Part shown: positions 55,926 through 64,000 of the stretch, one piece after another | Numbering within the stretch: the first letter of the stretch is position 1 | Layout: each line of letters opens with the position of its first letter | Source of the DNA: Pseudomonas segetis | Lineage (GTDB): Bacteria > Pseudomonadota > Gammaproteobacteria > Pseudomonadales > Pseudomonadaceae | Reading direction: 5' to 3' | Length of the DNA stretch: 64,000 bases | Assembly: GCF_900188155.1 (NCBI RefSeq) | Contig: NZ_FZOG01000003.1 | Location: 248,001 to 312,000, forward strand | Program-made: the position numbers and the translations under genes | The notes under the pieces: model-generated | Told to the model about the DNA's origin: nothing | The model's input: the letters and a program-made list of their open reading frames with translations, nothing else | Database searches by the model: none

Positions 55926-58512
55926 GGGTGGCGTGGACCTTTTTCAAGGTTTCACCGTTGGCCATTGCCGCGAGCAGACGATCAACCACCAACGGCTGTA
56001 GATGCTGGTCGATCAAATGGTCGATCAGGCGTGCGCCGCTTTCGCTATGGGTACAACGCGCGGCCAGGTTCTCGACCAGGGCCTGGCAGTGGCTGAACTG
56101 CAGCTGACGACGTTGCAGGCGCTCGGCGAAACGCTCGAGTTTCAGGGTGGTCAGCTCATGCAGGACCTCGCCGCTCACCGGGTAGTAGGGCACCACGCGC
56201 ATGCGCGCCAGCAGTGCAGGCTTGAAGTGCTGGCTGAGTATTGGCCTGATTGCCTGTTCGAGGTCCTCGGCTTCGGGGCGTTGGCCGTTTTGGCACAGTG
56301 AGTCGATGCGCTCGCTGGCCAGGTTCGAGGTCATCAGGATCAATGTATTGCGGAAGTTGATCTCACGCCCTTCGCCGTCGTTTGCCACACCTTTGTCGAA
56401 GATTTGGTAGAACAGATTGAGGATGTCCGGGTCGGCTTTTTCGACCTCATCAAGCAAGACCACCGAGTAGGGTTTTTGCCTGACCGCTTCGGTCAGCATG
56501 CCGCCTTCGCCATAACCCACATAGCCTGGTGGGGCGCCAATGAGCCGCGAGATGCTGTGCTTTTCCTGGAATTCCGACATGTTGATGGTGGTCAGGAAAC
56601 GCTCGCCGCCATAGAGCAGGTCGGCCAAGGCCAAGGCTGTCTCGGTTTTGCCGACACCGCTGGGCCCGACCAGAAGGAACACACCGACCGGGGCATCTGG
56701 CCGGTTGAGGCCGGCAGCAGTTGCGCGCATGGCGCGGTCCAGGGCGCTGATGGCTTGTTCCTGGCCGCGCAGGCGCTGGCGCAAGTCCGCAGAGAAACTG
56801 ATGACTTTGCTGTTGTGCTCACGGGCCAGTTGGCTGAGCGGTACGCCCGTCCAGTGGCTGATAACCTCAGCCACCAGGCGCGGACAGACTTCATAGCTGA
56901 CCAGGCGCTGTTGGTTTTGCGCCGCGCAGAGCTCGGCTTGTGCGGCACGCAATTGAGCCTCGAGCTCTTCGAGATCGCTCGACTCGAAGTGTTCGTCCTG
57001 CTCCTCGGTTGCAACTGTGGCCGGGGCATTGAGTTGTTGACGAGCCTGCGCGCAGCGCATGCGCAGGCTGATCATGCGCTGGGCGAGATCTCGTTGTATC
57101 GCCCAGCGGGTTTCCAGTTGCTCAAGCTCGGCGCGGGCCTCACGCAGGCGCTGCTCAAGTTGCTCGGCGGCCACATCATCGATGTTCAGGCCCGAGTCGC
57201 GATCGCGCTGCTGGGCTTGATCCTGACGCTCGCCTTCAGCGATTTCGTTACGCAGTTGCTCAAGGGCCTCGGGGGCGGCAGCAAGGCTGATACGTACGCG
57301 AGCGCAGGCAGTATCCAGTACATCCACGGCTTTATCCGGCAGTTGTCGACCTGCGAGATAACGCGCGGAAAGTTCAGCTGCGGCGACAACAGCATCGTCG
57401 CGCAGGTAGATGCCGTGGCTTTTTTCGTAGACCGGGGCGAGACCACGCAGGATGGTCACGGCTTCCGATACCGTGGGTTCGTGCAGTTGCACCGGCTGGA
57501 AGCGTCGCGCCAGGGCCGGGTCTTTTTCGAAGTATTTTTTGTACTCGCTCCAGGTGGTGGCTGCAATGGTACGCAGCTCGCCACGGGCCAATGCCGGCTT
57601 GAGTAGGTTCGCTGCATCACCGCTGCCCGCCTGCCCGCCGGCACCGATCAAGGTGTGGGCTTCGTCGATGAACAGGATGATAGGTTTGGGCGAGGCCTTG
57701 ACCTCATCGATCACCCCTTGCAAGCGCCGCTCGAATTCGCCCTTGACGCTGGCACCTGCCTGCAGCAAGCCCAGGTCAAGGCACAACAGCTCAACGCCCT
57801 TGAGCACCTCAGGTACTTCATCAGTGGCGATGCGCAAGGCCAGGCCTTCGACAATCGCGGTCTTGCCCACACCTGCCTCGCCAACCACTATGGGATTGTT
57901 CTTGCGACGCCGGGCAAGAATGTCGATCATCTGCCGGATGGCTTCATCGCGGCACAACACCGGGTCAAGCTTGCCGTCGCGGGCTTGTTGGGTGAAGTTG
58001 TAGGTGAAGCGTTGCAGGTTCGACTCTGCACTGCCCGAGCTGTTTGCGCTGCTGGCCTGGGGTTGCTGCGATTGGGCAAAATCACGCAACCGCTCGGCGT
58101 TGAGCTTGGCCAGCATGCTTTGATAATGACTGCCGGCATAGCGCATGGGATTGCGCAGCAGGGCGAGAATCAGCGCCGCCTGATCAATTTGGCTGCTGCC
58201 CAACTCCAGGTTGGCGACCAGCAAGGCATCTTGCAACCACTGCACCAGCTCGGTGGAGAATACCGGGTTGCGCGTAGCGCTGTGTTCGCTGCTCGGTTGC
58301 AGGGCTTTGGCCAGCTCGCCAGCGTCAATTTCGGCATCGCTCAATGCACGCTGCAGCAGGCTTTCAGGGCGCTCCAGCAGGCCCAGCAGCATATCTTCCA
58401 CAAGTACCTTGTTGCCGCCACGCACCACGCAACGCTCAGCTGCGATTTCCAGGTCGCGCTTAGTCTCGGCATCGAGTGCCTGCACCAGTTGTTGTAAGTC
58501 GACGTTTATCAT
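55888..58512 (-). CDS. clpV: T6SS sheath-recycling ATPase ClpV (TssH)
   Basis: 874 residues from ATG 58512; 30 extra upstream codons overlap tssG and are not family-like. Disassembles contracted TssBC sheaths. It has the N domain (about 1-150) with the TssC-binding groove, AAA1 (Walker A VGEAGVGKTAIVEGLAL), the coiled middle domain (about 400-520, EQLEQRLREARAELEQLETR), and AAA2 (LLVGPSGVGKTETALALADLL). The ClpV-type YERDSHGIYL-like VYEKSHGIYLRDDAVV is present. Confidence 0.96.
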   Translation of the reverse strand: MINVDLQQLVQALDAETKRDLEIAAERCVVRGGNKVLVEDMLLGLLERPESLLQRALSDAEIDAGELAKALQPSSEHSATRNPVFSTELVQWLQDALLVANLELGSSQIDQAALILALLRNPMRYAGSHYQSMLAKLNAERLRDFAQSQQPQASSANSSGSAESNLQRFTYNFTQQARDGKLDPVLCRDEAIRQMIDILARRRKNNPIVVGEAGVGKTAIVEGLALRIATDEVPEVLKGVELLCLDLGLLQAGASVKGEFERRLQGVIDEVKASPKPIILFIDEAHTLIGAGGQAGSGDAANLLKPALARGELRTIAATTWSEYKKYFEKDPALARRFQPVQLHEPTVSEAVTILRGLAPVYEKSHGIYLRDDAVVAAAELSARYLAGRQLPDKAVDVLDTACARVRISLAAAPEALEQLRNEIAEGERQDQAQQRDRDSGLNIDDVAAEQLEQRLREARAELEQLETRWAIQRDLAQRMISLRMRCAQARQQLNAPATVATEEQDEHFESSDLEELEAQLRAAQAELCAAQNQQRLVSYEVCPRLVAEVISHWTGVPLSQLAREHNSKVISFSADLRQRLRGQEQAISALDRAMRATAAGLNRPDAPVGVFLLVGPSGVGKTETALALADLLYGGERFLTTINMSEFQEKHSISRLIGAPPGYVGYGEGGMLTEAVRQKPYSVVLLDEVEKADPDILNLFYQIFDKGVANDGEGREINFRNTLILMTSNLASERIDSLCQNGQRPEAEDLEQAIRPILSQHFKPALLARMRVVPYYPVSGEVLHELTTLKLERFAERLQRRQLQFSHCQALVENLAARCTHSESGARLIDHLIDQHLQPLVVDRLLAAMANGETLKKVHATLDEHGAVVCEFA

Positions 58513-58523
58513 TTCATCTGTCC

Positions 58524-59531
58524 TTAATGAGCTCTTTTGCCGAGCGTGACGATGCCATCGGCGTTGTCGCAGCCGAGCCAGCTGGTCCAGCCGAGACGGC
58601 ACAAATTGTCATTGCCAATGCGCAGTTCTTTGATCTGGTCTTTGCGCAGTTGCAGGCGGATGTCGTAATCCATGGGATCACGCAGGGTGAAGCGCACCAA
58701 TGCGCAAAGTGGGTTGTAGCCACTGCCCACGGGAAGAAATTGCTGGAACATGTCCCACTGCAGTTCGCGAATATGGACGCGGAACTTGCCGCCGCGATCG
58801 CGTACCCAGCCGCCCAGCACCAGGCTTTCGCCAAGCATGCTGTTGGCTGTACCGAGCTGGTTGCGCTGCTCGGCTAGGATCTCGACGCGACGCTCGATGA
58901 ACTGCTCGATATACACATCGGAATGCTTGAAGTAGTAACGCAACACCGACTCGATCAGCGCTGCCGAGTGGGCACGCAAGCTGAGTAAGCCCAGGTACGG
59001 CAGCAGGCGTTTCCAGTTGAGTTCCGAGGTTGCGCGGATTTGTTCCCCACGCAAGCCGATCAATGAAAACAGCTGTTGCGAAAATTGATCCAGCGCCCCG
59101 GTCTTGAAGCGCGAGTGGTATCGGTATTTTTGCCAAACCGGCAGTAGCAAGCGCTGTAGACGGTTATTGAACAGGTCAAGAAAATCACGGGTTGGATTGC
59201 CGTCTTCACCGTCTCCCAGGGCTTGTTCGCCATAAAAGGCGGGCAGCGGCGAACCCGAGCCAATGAGGCTGACCAGGTTGATGCGCATGCGCGCTCGCAA
59301 CTCACCGTTTTCCTCGATGAATTCAACGCGCTCGATGTCGCTCCCAGGGAAACCAAGGCTTGGGTTAGCCTGCAACTCAAGGTGCAGGTGCAAGGACTCC
59401 TCATCCAGCTCGGGATGCGCTTCTTGCAATCGTTTGAGCACCAACTGCACACCCTGGAACAGGCTGTACTCGCGGATGCCCCGGCTAAGCCGGCTTATAG
59501 CAGGGGCTGTAGCCCCATGCGTGGCGTCCAT
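58524..59531 (-). CDS. tssG: T6SS baseplate protein TssG
   Basis: 335 residues. Forms the TssKFGE wedge of the baseplate. Family markers are LFQGVQLVLKRLQEAHPEL near the start, ANPSLGFPGSDIERVEF, GSGSPLPAFYGEQAL, FLDLFNNRLQRLLLPVWQKYRY, and C-terminal LGCDNADGIVTLG. The 5' end overlaps tssF by 37 bp and the 3' end lies 11 bp before clpV. Confidence 0.95.
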   Translation of the reverse strand: MDATHGATAPAISRLSRGIREYSLFQGVQLVLKRLQEAHPELDEESLHLHLELQANPSLGFPGSDIERVEFIEENGELRARMRINLVSLIGSGSPLPAFYGEQALGDGEDGNPTRDFLDLFNNRLQRLLLPVWQKYRYHSRFKTGALDQFSQQLFSLIGLRGEQIRATSELNWKRLLPYLGLLSLRAHSAALIESVLRYYFKHSDVYIEQFIERRVEILAEQRNQLGTANSMLGESLVLGGWVRDRGGKFRVHIRELQWDMFQQFLPVGSGYNPLCALVRFTLRDPMDYDIRLQLRKDQIKELRIGNDNLCRLGWTSWLGCDNADGIVTLGKRAH

Positions 59532-61288
59532 GTGTAGACCTCTCCCTGAGTACTGTTTACGCGAAGCTCGTGGTAGGAATTCAAACTGGCGTAAAGGGCA
59601 AAAAATTCATTAAGTACCGATGCGAACAAAAACAGATCGCCTTCGCCGATGTAGCCATCTGGGTCGATGGTCATTTCGGTGCGCACGCCACGTATCGGCA
59701 GCCCGCGTTCCAGGCGGTCGACATGGGTGTGGCGAATGCTTTTCAAGCCATCAAGCAAGCGTTTGCTGACTTTCTCGGCGTGTTGGTCGTAGTAGCGCGG
59801 CAAGTCGTAGGTTTCGAGAATGACTTTCAGTGCCTCAACGTTGGCCAGTGACAAGTAGTTGAGCGACATGTTGGAAATCAGCTTCCACAGGAAGTCGCGA
59901 TTCAATGGCGGTGCGTAGCTTGGGGTCACGGCGCTGATGTTGCGAAAGTGCAGGAAACCCGGGGTTTTCTCGCTGGGTACGCAAATATCACCAAGGGCCA
60001 ATTTGCTCGGCAGGCTCTGATTGGTGCAGGTCAGCTCGATCGATAGTGTCTCGTGCTCGGCTTCATCGCGCAGGCCAAAACTGAGCCAGGTATCGGTGCC
60101 TTCCCTGAGCAGGGATGTTTCCTGGCGCACGCTGTAGTGGGGACGGGCGGTGCCGACATCGAAGCTTGCGTCGTGCTCGAACGATTCGAAGGGCACATAG
60201 ACCTCATAACCCTGGCCACCGGGTTTCCAGCCAGTCACCCGGTCAACCGAGAACACCCCGCAATGCTTGGTGCTTAGTTCGGCAGGCAGCAGCAGGTAGC
60301 GATCCTGTTTGCCGTCCAGGCGAATTGGTGTGGCGTCATGCTCGAACAGGTTGACCACCGGGGTGCAGTAGAGCCGCACGTTATCCAGGGTTGGACGAAT
60401 TCGCTGCTCACCGGCCTTATTGATATCAAAACGCAACTCGATACCCCGGGCTTGCTCCATGACCTCCTGCGGAACCTGCTTCAAGCCGTCCAGGCCAAAC
60501 AGATCAACAAACATGAACTTCTCTTGGAAAGCGAAATATTCCTGCAGGTAGCGGTAGCCGCGGAAGGTGTTGAGCGGATAGGGGATCAGTGCCTGGTCTT
60601 CGGCAAAACCAACCGGCTTGACCTGATTGGCGCTCAGGGTCAGGCTGGGCACCGCGACTTCTCTTGGGTCGCGCAGGATGGGCTTGCCTTTGTCGTCGAG
60701 CAGCACCACCTGGATGCTGCCCAAGTGATGTAGCAGGCTGAGGTACAGCATCTGGCTGATGTAGCGCTCGCCGGCCAGGTGCAGACGCAGCTTGGTCAGG
60801 TTCAGGTCAGCGATATTGCCGTCGGCGCTCATCTGCATTTTCAGGCTGAGCACCGCGCCCATTCCTTTGACCGAGTACTGCAGGGCGCTCATCGCCAGCG
60901 GTAACACATCGGTGTCGTAGGCTGTGCGGAATTGACAGGTAACACCCTCAATCGGCTTTGCTTCAACCGGTGTGTTACGCGGTACAGATTGAGCGGCGCC
61001 TGGACGTGTCAGGGGCTCGAACTGGAGCATGCTGAAACCCGGCAATGGGCGCATGTAGTTTGGCCACAGCAAGTGCATCAGCGAGTGGGTCAGCTCTGGC
61101 AGTTCATCATCAAGCTTTTGCCGCAAGCGCCCGGTGAGAAAGGCGAAGCCTTCCAGCAAACGCTCCACATCCGGGTCGCGACCGCTCTGCCCAAGAAACG
61201 GCGCCAACGCCGGATTGCGCTCGGCAAATCGCTTGCCCAGTTGGCGCAGGGCGGTGAGTTCGCTCTGGTAGTAGTGGTTAAAAGACAC
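59495..61288 (-). CDS. tssF: T6SS baseplate protein TssF
   Basis: 597 residues, normal length. Signatures: FNHYYQSELTALRQLGKRFAERNPALAPFLG, DPDVERLLEGFAFLTGRLRQKLDDELPELTHSLMHLLWPNYMRPLPGF, and FLWKLISNMSLNYLSLANVEALK near the end. It partners TssG in the wedge. Unusually, it is separated from tssE by a PAAR gene and 257 bp of non-core DNA. Confidence 0.96.
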   Translation of the reverse strand: MSFNHYYQSELTALRQLGKRFAERNPALAPFLGQSGRDPDVERLLEGFAFLTGRLRQKLDDELPELTHSLMHLLWPNYMRPLPGFSMLQFEPLTRPGAAQSVPRNTPVEAKPIEGVTCQFRTAYDTDVLPLAMSALQYSVKGMGAVLSLKMQMSADGNIADLNLTKLRLHLAGERYISQMLYLSLLHHLGSIQVVLLDDKGKPILRDPREVAVPSLTLSANQVKPVGFAEDQALIPYPLNTFRGYRYLQEYFAFQEKFMFVDLFGLDGLKQVPQEVMEQARGIELRFDINKAGEQRIRPTLDNVRLYCTPVVNLFEHDATPIRLDGKQDRYLLLPAELSTKHCGVFSVDRVTGWKPGGQGYEVYVPFESFEHDASFDVGTARPHYSVRQETSLLREGTDTWLSFGLRDEAEHETLSIELTCTNQSLPSKLALGDICVPSEKTPGFLHFRNISAVTPSYAPPLNRDFLWKLISNMSLNYLSLANVEALKVILETYDLPRYYDQHAEKVSKRLLDGLKSIRHTHVDRLERGLPIRGVRTEMTIDPDGYIGEGDLFLFASVLNEFFALYASLNSYHELRVNSTQGEVYTWTPRMGLQPLL

Positions 61289-61310
61289 GGATCAATCCTT
61301 GATTGGGCAG

Positions 61311-61448
61311 TTAATGGAAAGGCGCTTCAGGGCTCTCGCGCCAGGGCGAGATTTTCCCAGTGGTGGTAATTGCCAATAATTTGAGCGCACCGCTTTTACC
61401 TGCAAAAACCTGTACGAAGCGGATGTTGCGGCGCAGATAAATCAACAT
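61311..61448 (-). CDS. Possible small ORF or remnant between PAAR and tssF
   Basis: A 45-codon frame from ATG 61448, open a further about 22 codons upstream without ATG. It reads MLIYLRRNIRFVQVFAG, then SGALKLLAITTTGKISPWR. The composition looks codon-like, but no family is recognised and no good ribosome binding site precedes the ATG. It lies just behind the PAAR gene, where a PAAR-linked effector or immunity gene is often found, so it may be a relic of one. Low confidence as a functional gene. Confidence 0.3.
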   Translation of the reverse strand: MLIYLRRNIRFVQVFAGKSGALKLLAITTTGKISPWRESPEAPFH

Positions 61449-61545
61449 CGCGATTACTTGAACGTCGGTGATCGCAACCGTTATCTCCAAAATTACGCTG
61501 GGAGACCTTGCTTTCGATCAATATCGCGCTTGTCTGGCCAAGGTA

Positions 61546-61884
61546 TTAGCTGGAGGTATTGCCCTCCTTTGTGGCCATTTGCGCAGGCGCAATAAACTCC
61601 GCTGCTGTATGCGAACTGCCAATCACCACTGTGCCGGAGCCTGTTACGATCGGGTTGTTGTTATGGCTGGCCGTTGAGCCGAGCACCGCTGCGGGTTTGC
61701 CGTTGATCAGCACGTTCGGAATCACGGCGCTGCTGATCGCGCTGTCGCACGCGGTTTTGTCCCCGAGACGGGCGGCTCCCAGCCCATCAAACAGCACGTC
61801 GGAAGAACCTTCTACGATTGGGTTTTTGTTATGACCTGAACAGGCGGTCATATCGCTGATTCGCGCGGCGGGTTTACCAGACAC
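61546..61884 (-). CDS. PAAR-repeat spike-tip protein
   Basis: 112 residues, a single PAAR domain and short tail. It opens SGKPAARISDMTACSGH, with later VIPNVLINGKPAAVLGSTASH, the zinc-binding Cys/His (Cys15, His17, Cys47, His70 region) and repeated KNPIVEGSSDVLFDG / NNPIVTGSGTVVIG. PAAR proteins cap VgrG and can carry effectors; this one has no toxin domain. It overlaps the 3' end of tssE by 11 bp and sits between tssE and tssF, not a standard place for HSI-II. Confidence 0.93.
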   Translation of the reverse strand: MSGKPAARISDMTACSGHNKNPIVEGSSDVLFDGLGAARLGDKTACDSAISSAVIPNVLINGKPAAVLGSTASHNNNPIVTGSGTVVIGSSHTAAEFIAPAQMATKEGNTSS

Positions 61885-62299
61885 GGGGCTCTCCTGCGTT
61901 AACGGTGACTTGGCCGCTGCCGTCCAGGCTGGCAGCGAAACTGACGCGGCGCTTGACGCCGGCTACTTCAAGCAGGCCTTCAATCGCGAAGGCCAAATTC
62001 AGTGGGTTATGGTCGCGCGGCATAGACACAACCTTGACCTCACGTAAACGGGGTTCGTACGCCTCGATAAAGCGTTCGATAGCGATACGCGCCTGTTGCA
62101 ACGAGTCGTGCAATGACAAGCGCATATCGTTGAGATCGGGCAACCCGTAGTCGGCGAGCGTTTGCACGCTGCCGGCCCGGGTGCTGAGCATTTTTGCCAG
62201 GTGGGCAGCCACCGACGCCATGGCGCTTGCTTCACGCGTCCAACCGGCGCGTCGATCAAGTTCACCACCTATGCGTTCAAATAGACTGCCGTACGACAT
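61874..62299 (-). CDS. tssE: T6SS baseplate protein TssE (gp25-like)
   Basis: 141 residues. The gp25-like lysozyme-related fold is recognised from GSLFERIGGELDRRAGWTRE at the N-terminus, LADYGLPDLNDMRLSLHDSLQQARIAIERFIEAYEPRLREVKV, and the C-terminal beta strands LNLAFAIEGLLEV. It starts the sheath at the baseplate. The gap to tssC is 6 bp, and its 3' end runs into the PAAR gene. Confidence 0.95.
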   Translation of the reverse strand: MSYGSLFERIGGELDRRAGWTREASAMASVAAHLAKMLSTRAGSVQTLADYGLPDLNDMRLSLHDSLQQARIAIERFIEAYEPRLREVKVVSMPRDHNPLNLAFAIEGLLEVAGVKRRVSFAASLDGSGQVTVNAGEPRVW

Positions 62300-62305
62300 G
62301 GATGC

Positions 62306-63781
62306 TTATTCCTTATCCAGCTTGCCAACCAGCGACAGGGTGAAGTCCGCACCCATGTACTTGAAGTGCGGGCGCACGTTCAGGCTGACGCGGTACCAGC
62401 CTGGCTCGCCTTCAACATCGCTGACCACAACCTGAGCTGCACGCAGTGGACGACGGCCACGGATCTCTGCGTTCGGGTTTTCCTGGTCGGCGACAAACTG
62501 GCGAATCCACTTGTTCAGTTCCAGTTCGAGGTCGGTGCGCTCTTTCCACGAACCGATTTGCTCGCGCTGCAGCACTTTCAAGTAGTGCGCCAGGCGGTTG
62601 ACGATGAACAGGTACGGCAACTGGGTGCCGAGCTTGTAGTTGAGCTCTGCGTTCTTGCCTTCTGCGCTGTTGCCGAAGAACTTTGGCTTCTGCGTCGAGT
62701 TGGCCGAGAAGAATGCTGCGTTGTCGCTCCCTTTACGCATGGTCAGGGCGATAAAGCCTTCTTCAGCCAGTTCGTATTCGCGACGGTCGGAGACCAACAC
62801 TTCGGTTGGAATCTTGGTTTCGATTTCGCCCATGCTTTCAAAATGATGCAGTGGCAAATCTTCAACCGCGCCGCCGCTTTGCGGGCCGATGATGTTCGGG
62901 CACCAGCGGAACTTGGCAAAGCTGTCGGTCAGCTTGCTGGCGAAGGTGTAGGCGGTGTTGCCCCACAGGTAATGCTCGTGGCTGTTGGCGACGTTTTCCT
63001 TGTAAACGAAGCTTTTGACCGGGTTCTCTTCCGGATCGTACGGGTTACGCAGCAGGAAGCGCGGTACGGTCAGGCCGACATAGCGGGCATCTTCTTGCTC
63101 GCGGAAGCTCTGCCACTTGGCAAATTGCGGGCCTTCGAAGTGATCCTTGAGGTCCTTGAGGTCAGGCAAGCCGGTGAAGGCTTCCAGGCCGAAGAACTTA
63201 GGACCTGCGGCGGCAATGAATGGCGCGTGCGACATCGATGCAACGCTGGCCACGTATTGCATGGTCTTGATGTCTGGCGAGCTTGGGTCGAAGTAGTAGT
63301 TGGCGATAATGGCCGCCACTGGCTGGCCACCGAACTGGCCATACTCAGCGGTGTAGACGTGCTTGTACAAGCCTGACTGAACGATTTCCGGGCTGTCTTC
63401 GAAGTCTTCGAGCAGGTCTTGCTTGGAGGCGTTGATCAGCTCCAGCTTGGTGTTCTCGCGGAAATCCGTGCGATCGACCAGCAGTTTCAGGCCGCGCCAT
63501 GAAGATTCCAGTGCCTGGAAGTTCTGGTTGTGCAGAATCTCGTCCATCTGGCTGCTGAGCTTGGCGTCGATCTCCGCGATCATGCGGTCGACCATGGCCT
63601 TTTTGACCGGCTCATTTTGGTTTTGCGGCTTGAGTAACTCTTCAATGAACGCCGACACGCCACGCTTGGCGATGTCATAGGCTTCGTCGTCTGGCGTCAG
63701 TCGGGTTTCAGCGATGATTTGGTCCAGAAGACCGACTTCGGTAGCTTGGCCGCCGGTGTCTTTTGCTGCGCTAGTGCTCAT
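62306..63781 (-). CDS. tssC: T6SS sheath protein TssC (VipB)
   Basis: 491 residues. Large sheath subunit. Markers: LSSQMDEILHNQNFQALESSWRGLKLLVDRTDF, NYYFDPSSPDIKTMQYVASVASMSHAPFIAAAGPKFFG, RNPYDPEENPVKSFVYKEN, and PNAEIRGRRPLRAAQVVVSDVEGEPGWYRV near the C-terminus. It is preceded 25 bp away by tssB in the usual order. Confidence 0.97.
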   Translation of the reverse strand: MSTSAAKDTGGQATEVGLLDQIIAETRLTPDDEAYDIAKRGVSAFIEELLKPQNQNEPVKKAMVDRMIAEIDAKLSSQMDEILHNQNFQALESSWRGLKLLVDRTDFRENTKLELINASKQDLLEDFEDSPEIVQSGLYKHVYTAEYGQFGGQPVAAIIANYYFDPSSPDIKTMQYVASVASMSHAPFIAAAGPKFFGLEAFTGLPDLKDLKDHFEGPQFAKWQSFREQEDARYVGLTVPRFLLRNPYDPEENPVKSFVYKENVANSHEHYLWGNTAYTFASKLTDSFAKFRWCPNIIGPQSGGAVEDLPLHHFESMGEIETKIPTEVLVSDRREYELAEEGFIALTMRKGSDNAAFFSANSTQKPKFFGNSAEGKNAELNYKLGTQLPYLFIVNRLAHYLKVLQREQIGSWKERTDLELELNKWIRQFVADQENPNAEIRGRRPLRAAQVVVSDVEGEPGWYRVSLNVRPHFKYMGADFTLSLVGKLDKE

Positions 63782-63806
63782 CTAATAGCTTCCTTGTTAA
63801 TTGCGA

Positions 63807-64000
63807 TCAGGATTCAAGCTTGCCTTGGGCAGCGAGTCCGAGTTCACCGAGTACGCGGTCGCGAGAGTCATCGTCGGCCAATACGCTTTCGATGGCTTTG
63901 CGGAAGGCCGGGGCATTACCCAGCGGACCTTTGAGGGCGACCAGGGCGTCACGCAGTTCCATCAGCTTCTTCAGCTCTGGCACTTGCTCAACCACGTTGG
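63807..64000 (-). CDS. tssB: T6SS sheath protein TssB (VipA), 5' end cut by window
   Basis: Only the last 64 codons are inside the window. They show the conserved TssB end: VPELKKLMELRDALVALKGPLGNAPAFRKAIESVL, which is the small-sheath-subunit signature. The reading frame continues past the right edge without a start. Operon order tssB-tssC-tssE is standard. Confidence 0.94.
   Translation of the reverse strand, partial: NVVEQVPELKKLMELRDALVALKGPLGNAPAFRKAIESVLADDDSRDRVLGELGLAAQGKLES

Overview
The window is a chromosomal segment of a gammaproteobacterium, almost certainly a Pseudomonas. GC-rich codon use, a split biotin-dependent pyruvate carboxylase next to a LysR gene, an RpiR/HexR-type regulator divergent from zwf, and the order uvrD ... 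zwf/rpiR ... LysR/pycA-oadA ... aspA/LysR ... adhP-purE-purK all match, as I recall it, the P. aeruginosa PA5425-PA5443 neighbourhood. This organism call rests on synteny recalled from memory and on gene content; no search was run.

Positions 1-13,500 hold mostly core genes: a Tim44-domain protein (cut by the window edge), an orphan TRAP-type solute-binding lipoprotein, uvrD, a conserved hypothetical, zwf with a divergent RpiR/SIS regulator and a HexR-like operator between them, a LysR regulator facing the two pyruvate carboxylase subunits, and glutaminase. Positions 13,500-21,300 are a mixed stretch: NIPSNAP protein, NYN/OST-HTH protein, serine hydrolase lipoprotein, a 970-residue autotransporter, a GFA-family protein, a GNAT acetyltransferase and asparaginase. 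Positions 21,300-31,400 hold amino-acid and polyamine functions: AGCS symporter with XRE regulator, dicarboxylate/glutamate symporter downstream of aspA, a LysR gene, a PotF-like binding protein translationally coupled to an acetylpolyamine amidohydrolase, and an AraC regulator. Positions 31,400-38,600 return to core: adhP, purE-purK behind a structured leader, two small envelope genes, a glycosyltransferase, and an OmpP1/FadL porin whose 5' region carries a 269-bp MITE with TTAA target duplication.

From 38,650 to the right edge everything is on the minus strand and belongs to a type VI secretion system whose gene order (tssB, tssC, tssE, [PAAR], tssF, tssG, clpV, sigma-54 activator, small lipoprotein, fha, tssJ, tssK, tssL, tssM, stp, stk, vgrG) is that of the Pseudomonas HSI-II cluster. 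Its distal end is an AT-rich accessory cassette: a VgrG with an added peptidoglycan-binding tail, a 585-residue probable peptidoglycan-targeting effector, a periplasmic immunity candidate, then the decapitated 3' end of an older effector still coupled to its Tli4-type immunity gene. This cassette, which looks like a fossil record of effector replacement, is the most novel part of the window. A PAAR gene inserted between tssE and tssF and a tiny unlisted 44-residue lipoprotein gene between fha and the sigma-54 activator are further points of interest. No tRNA, rRNA or CRISPR array was seen.
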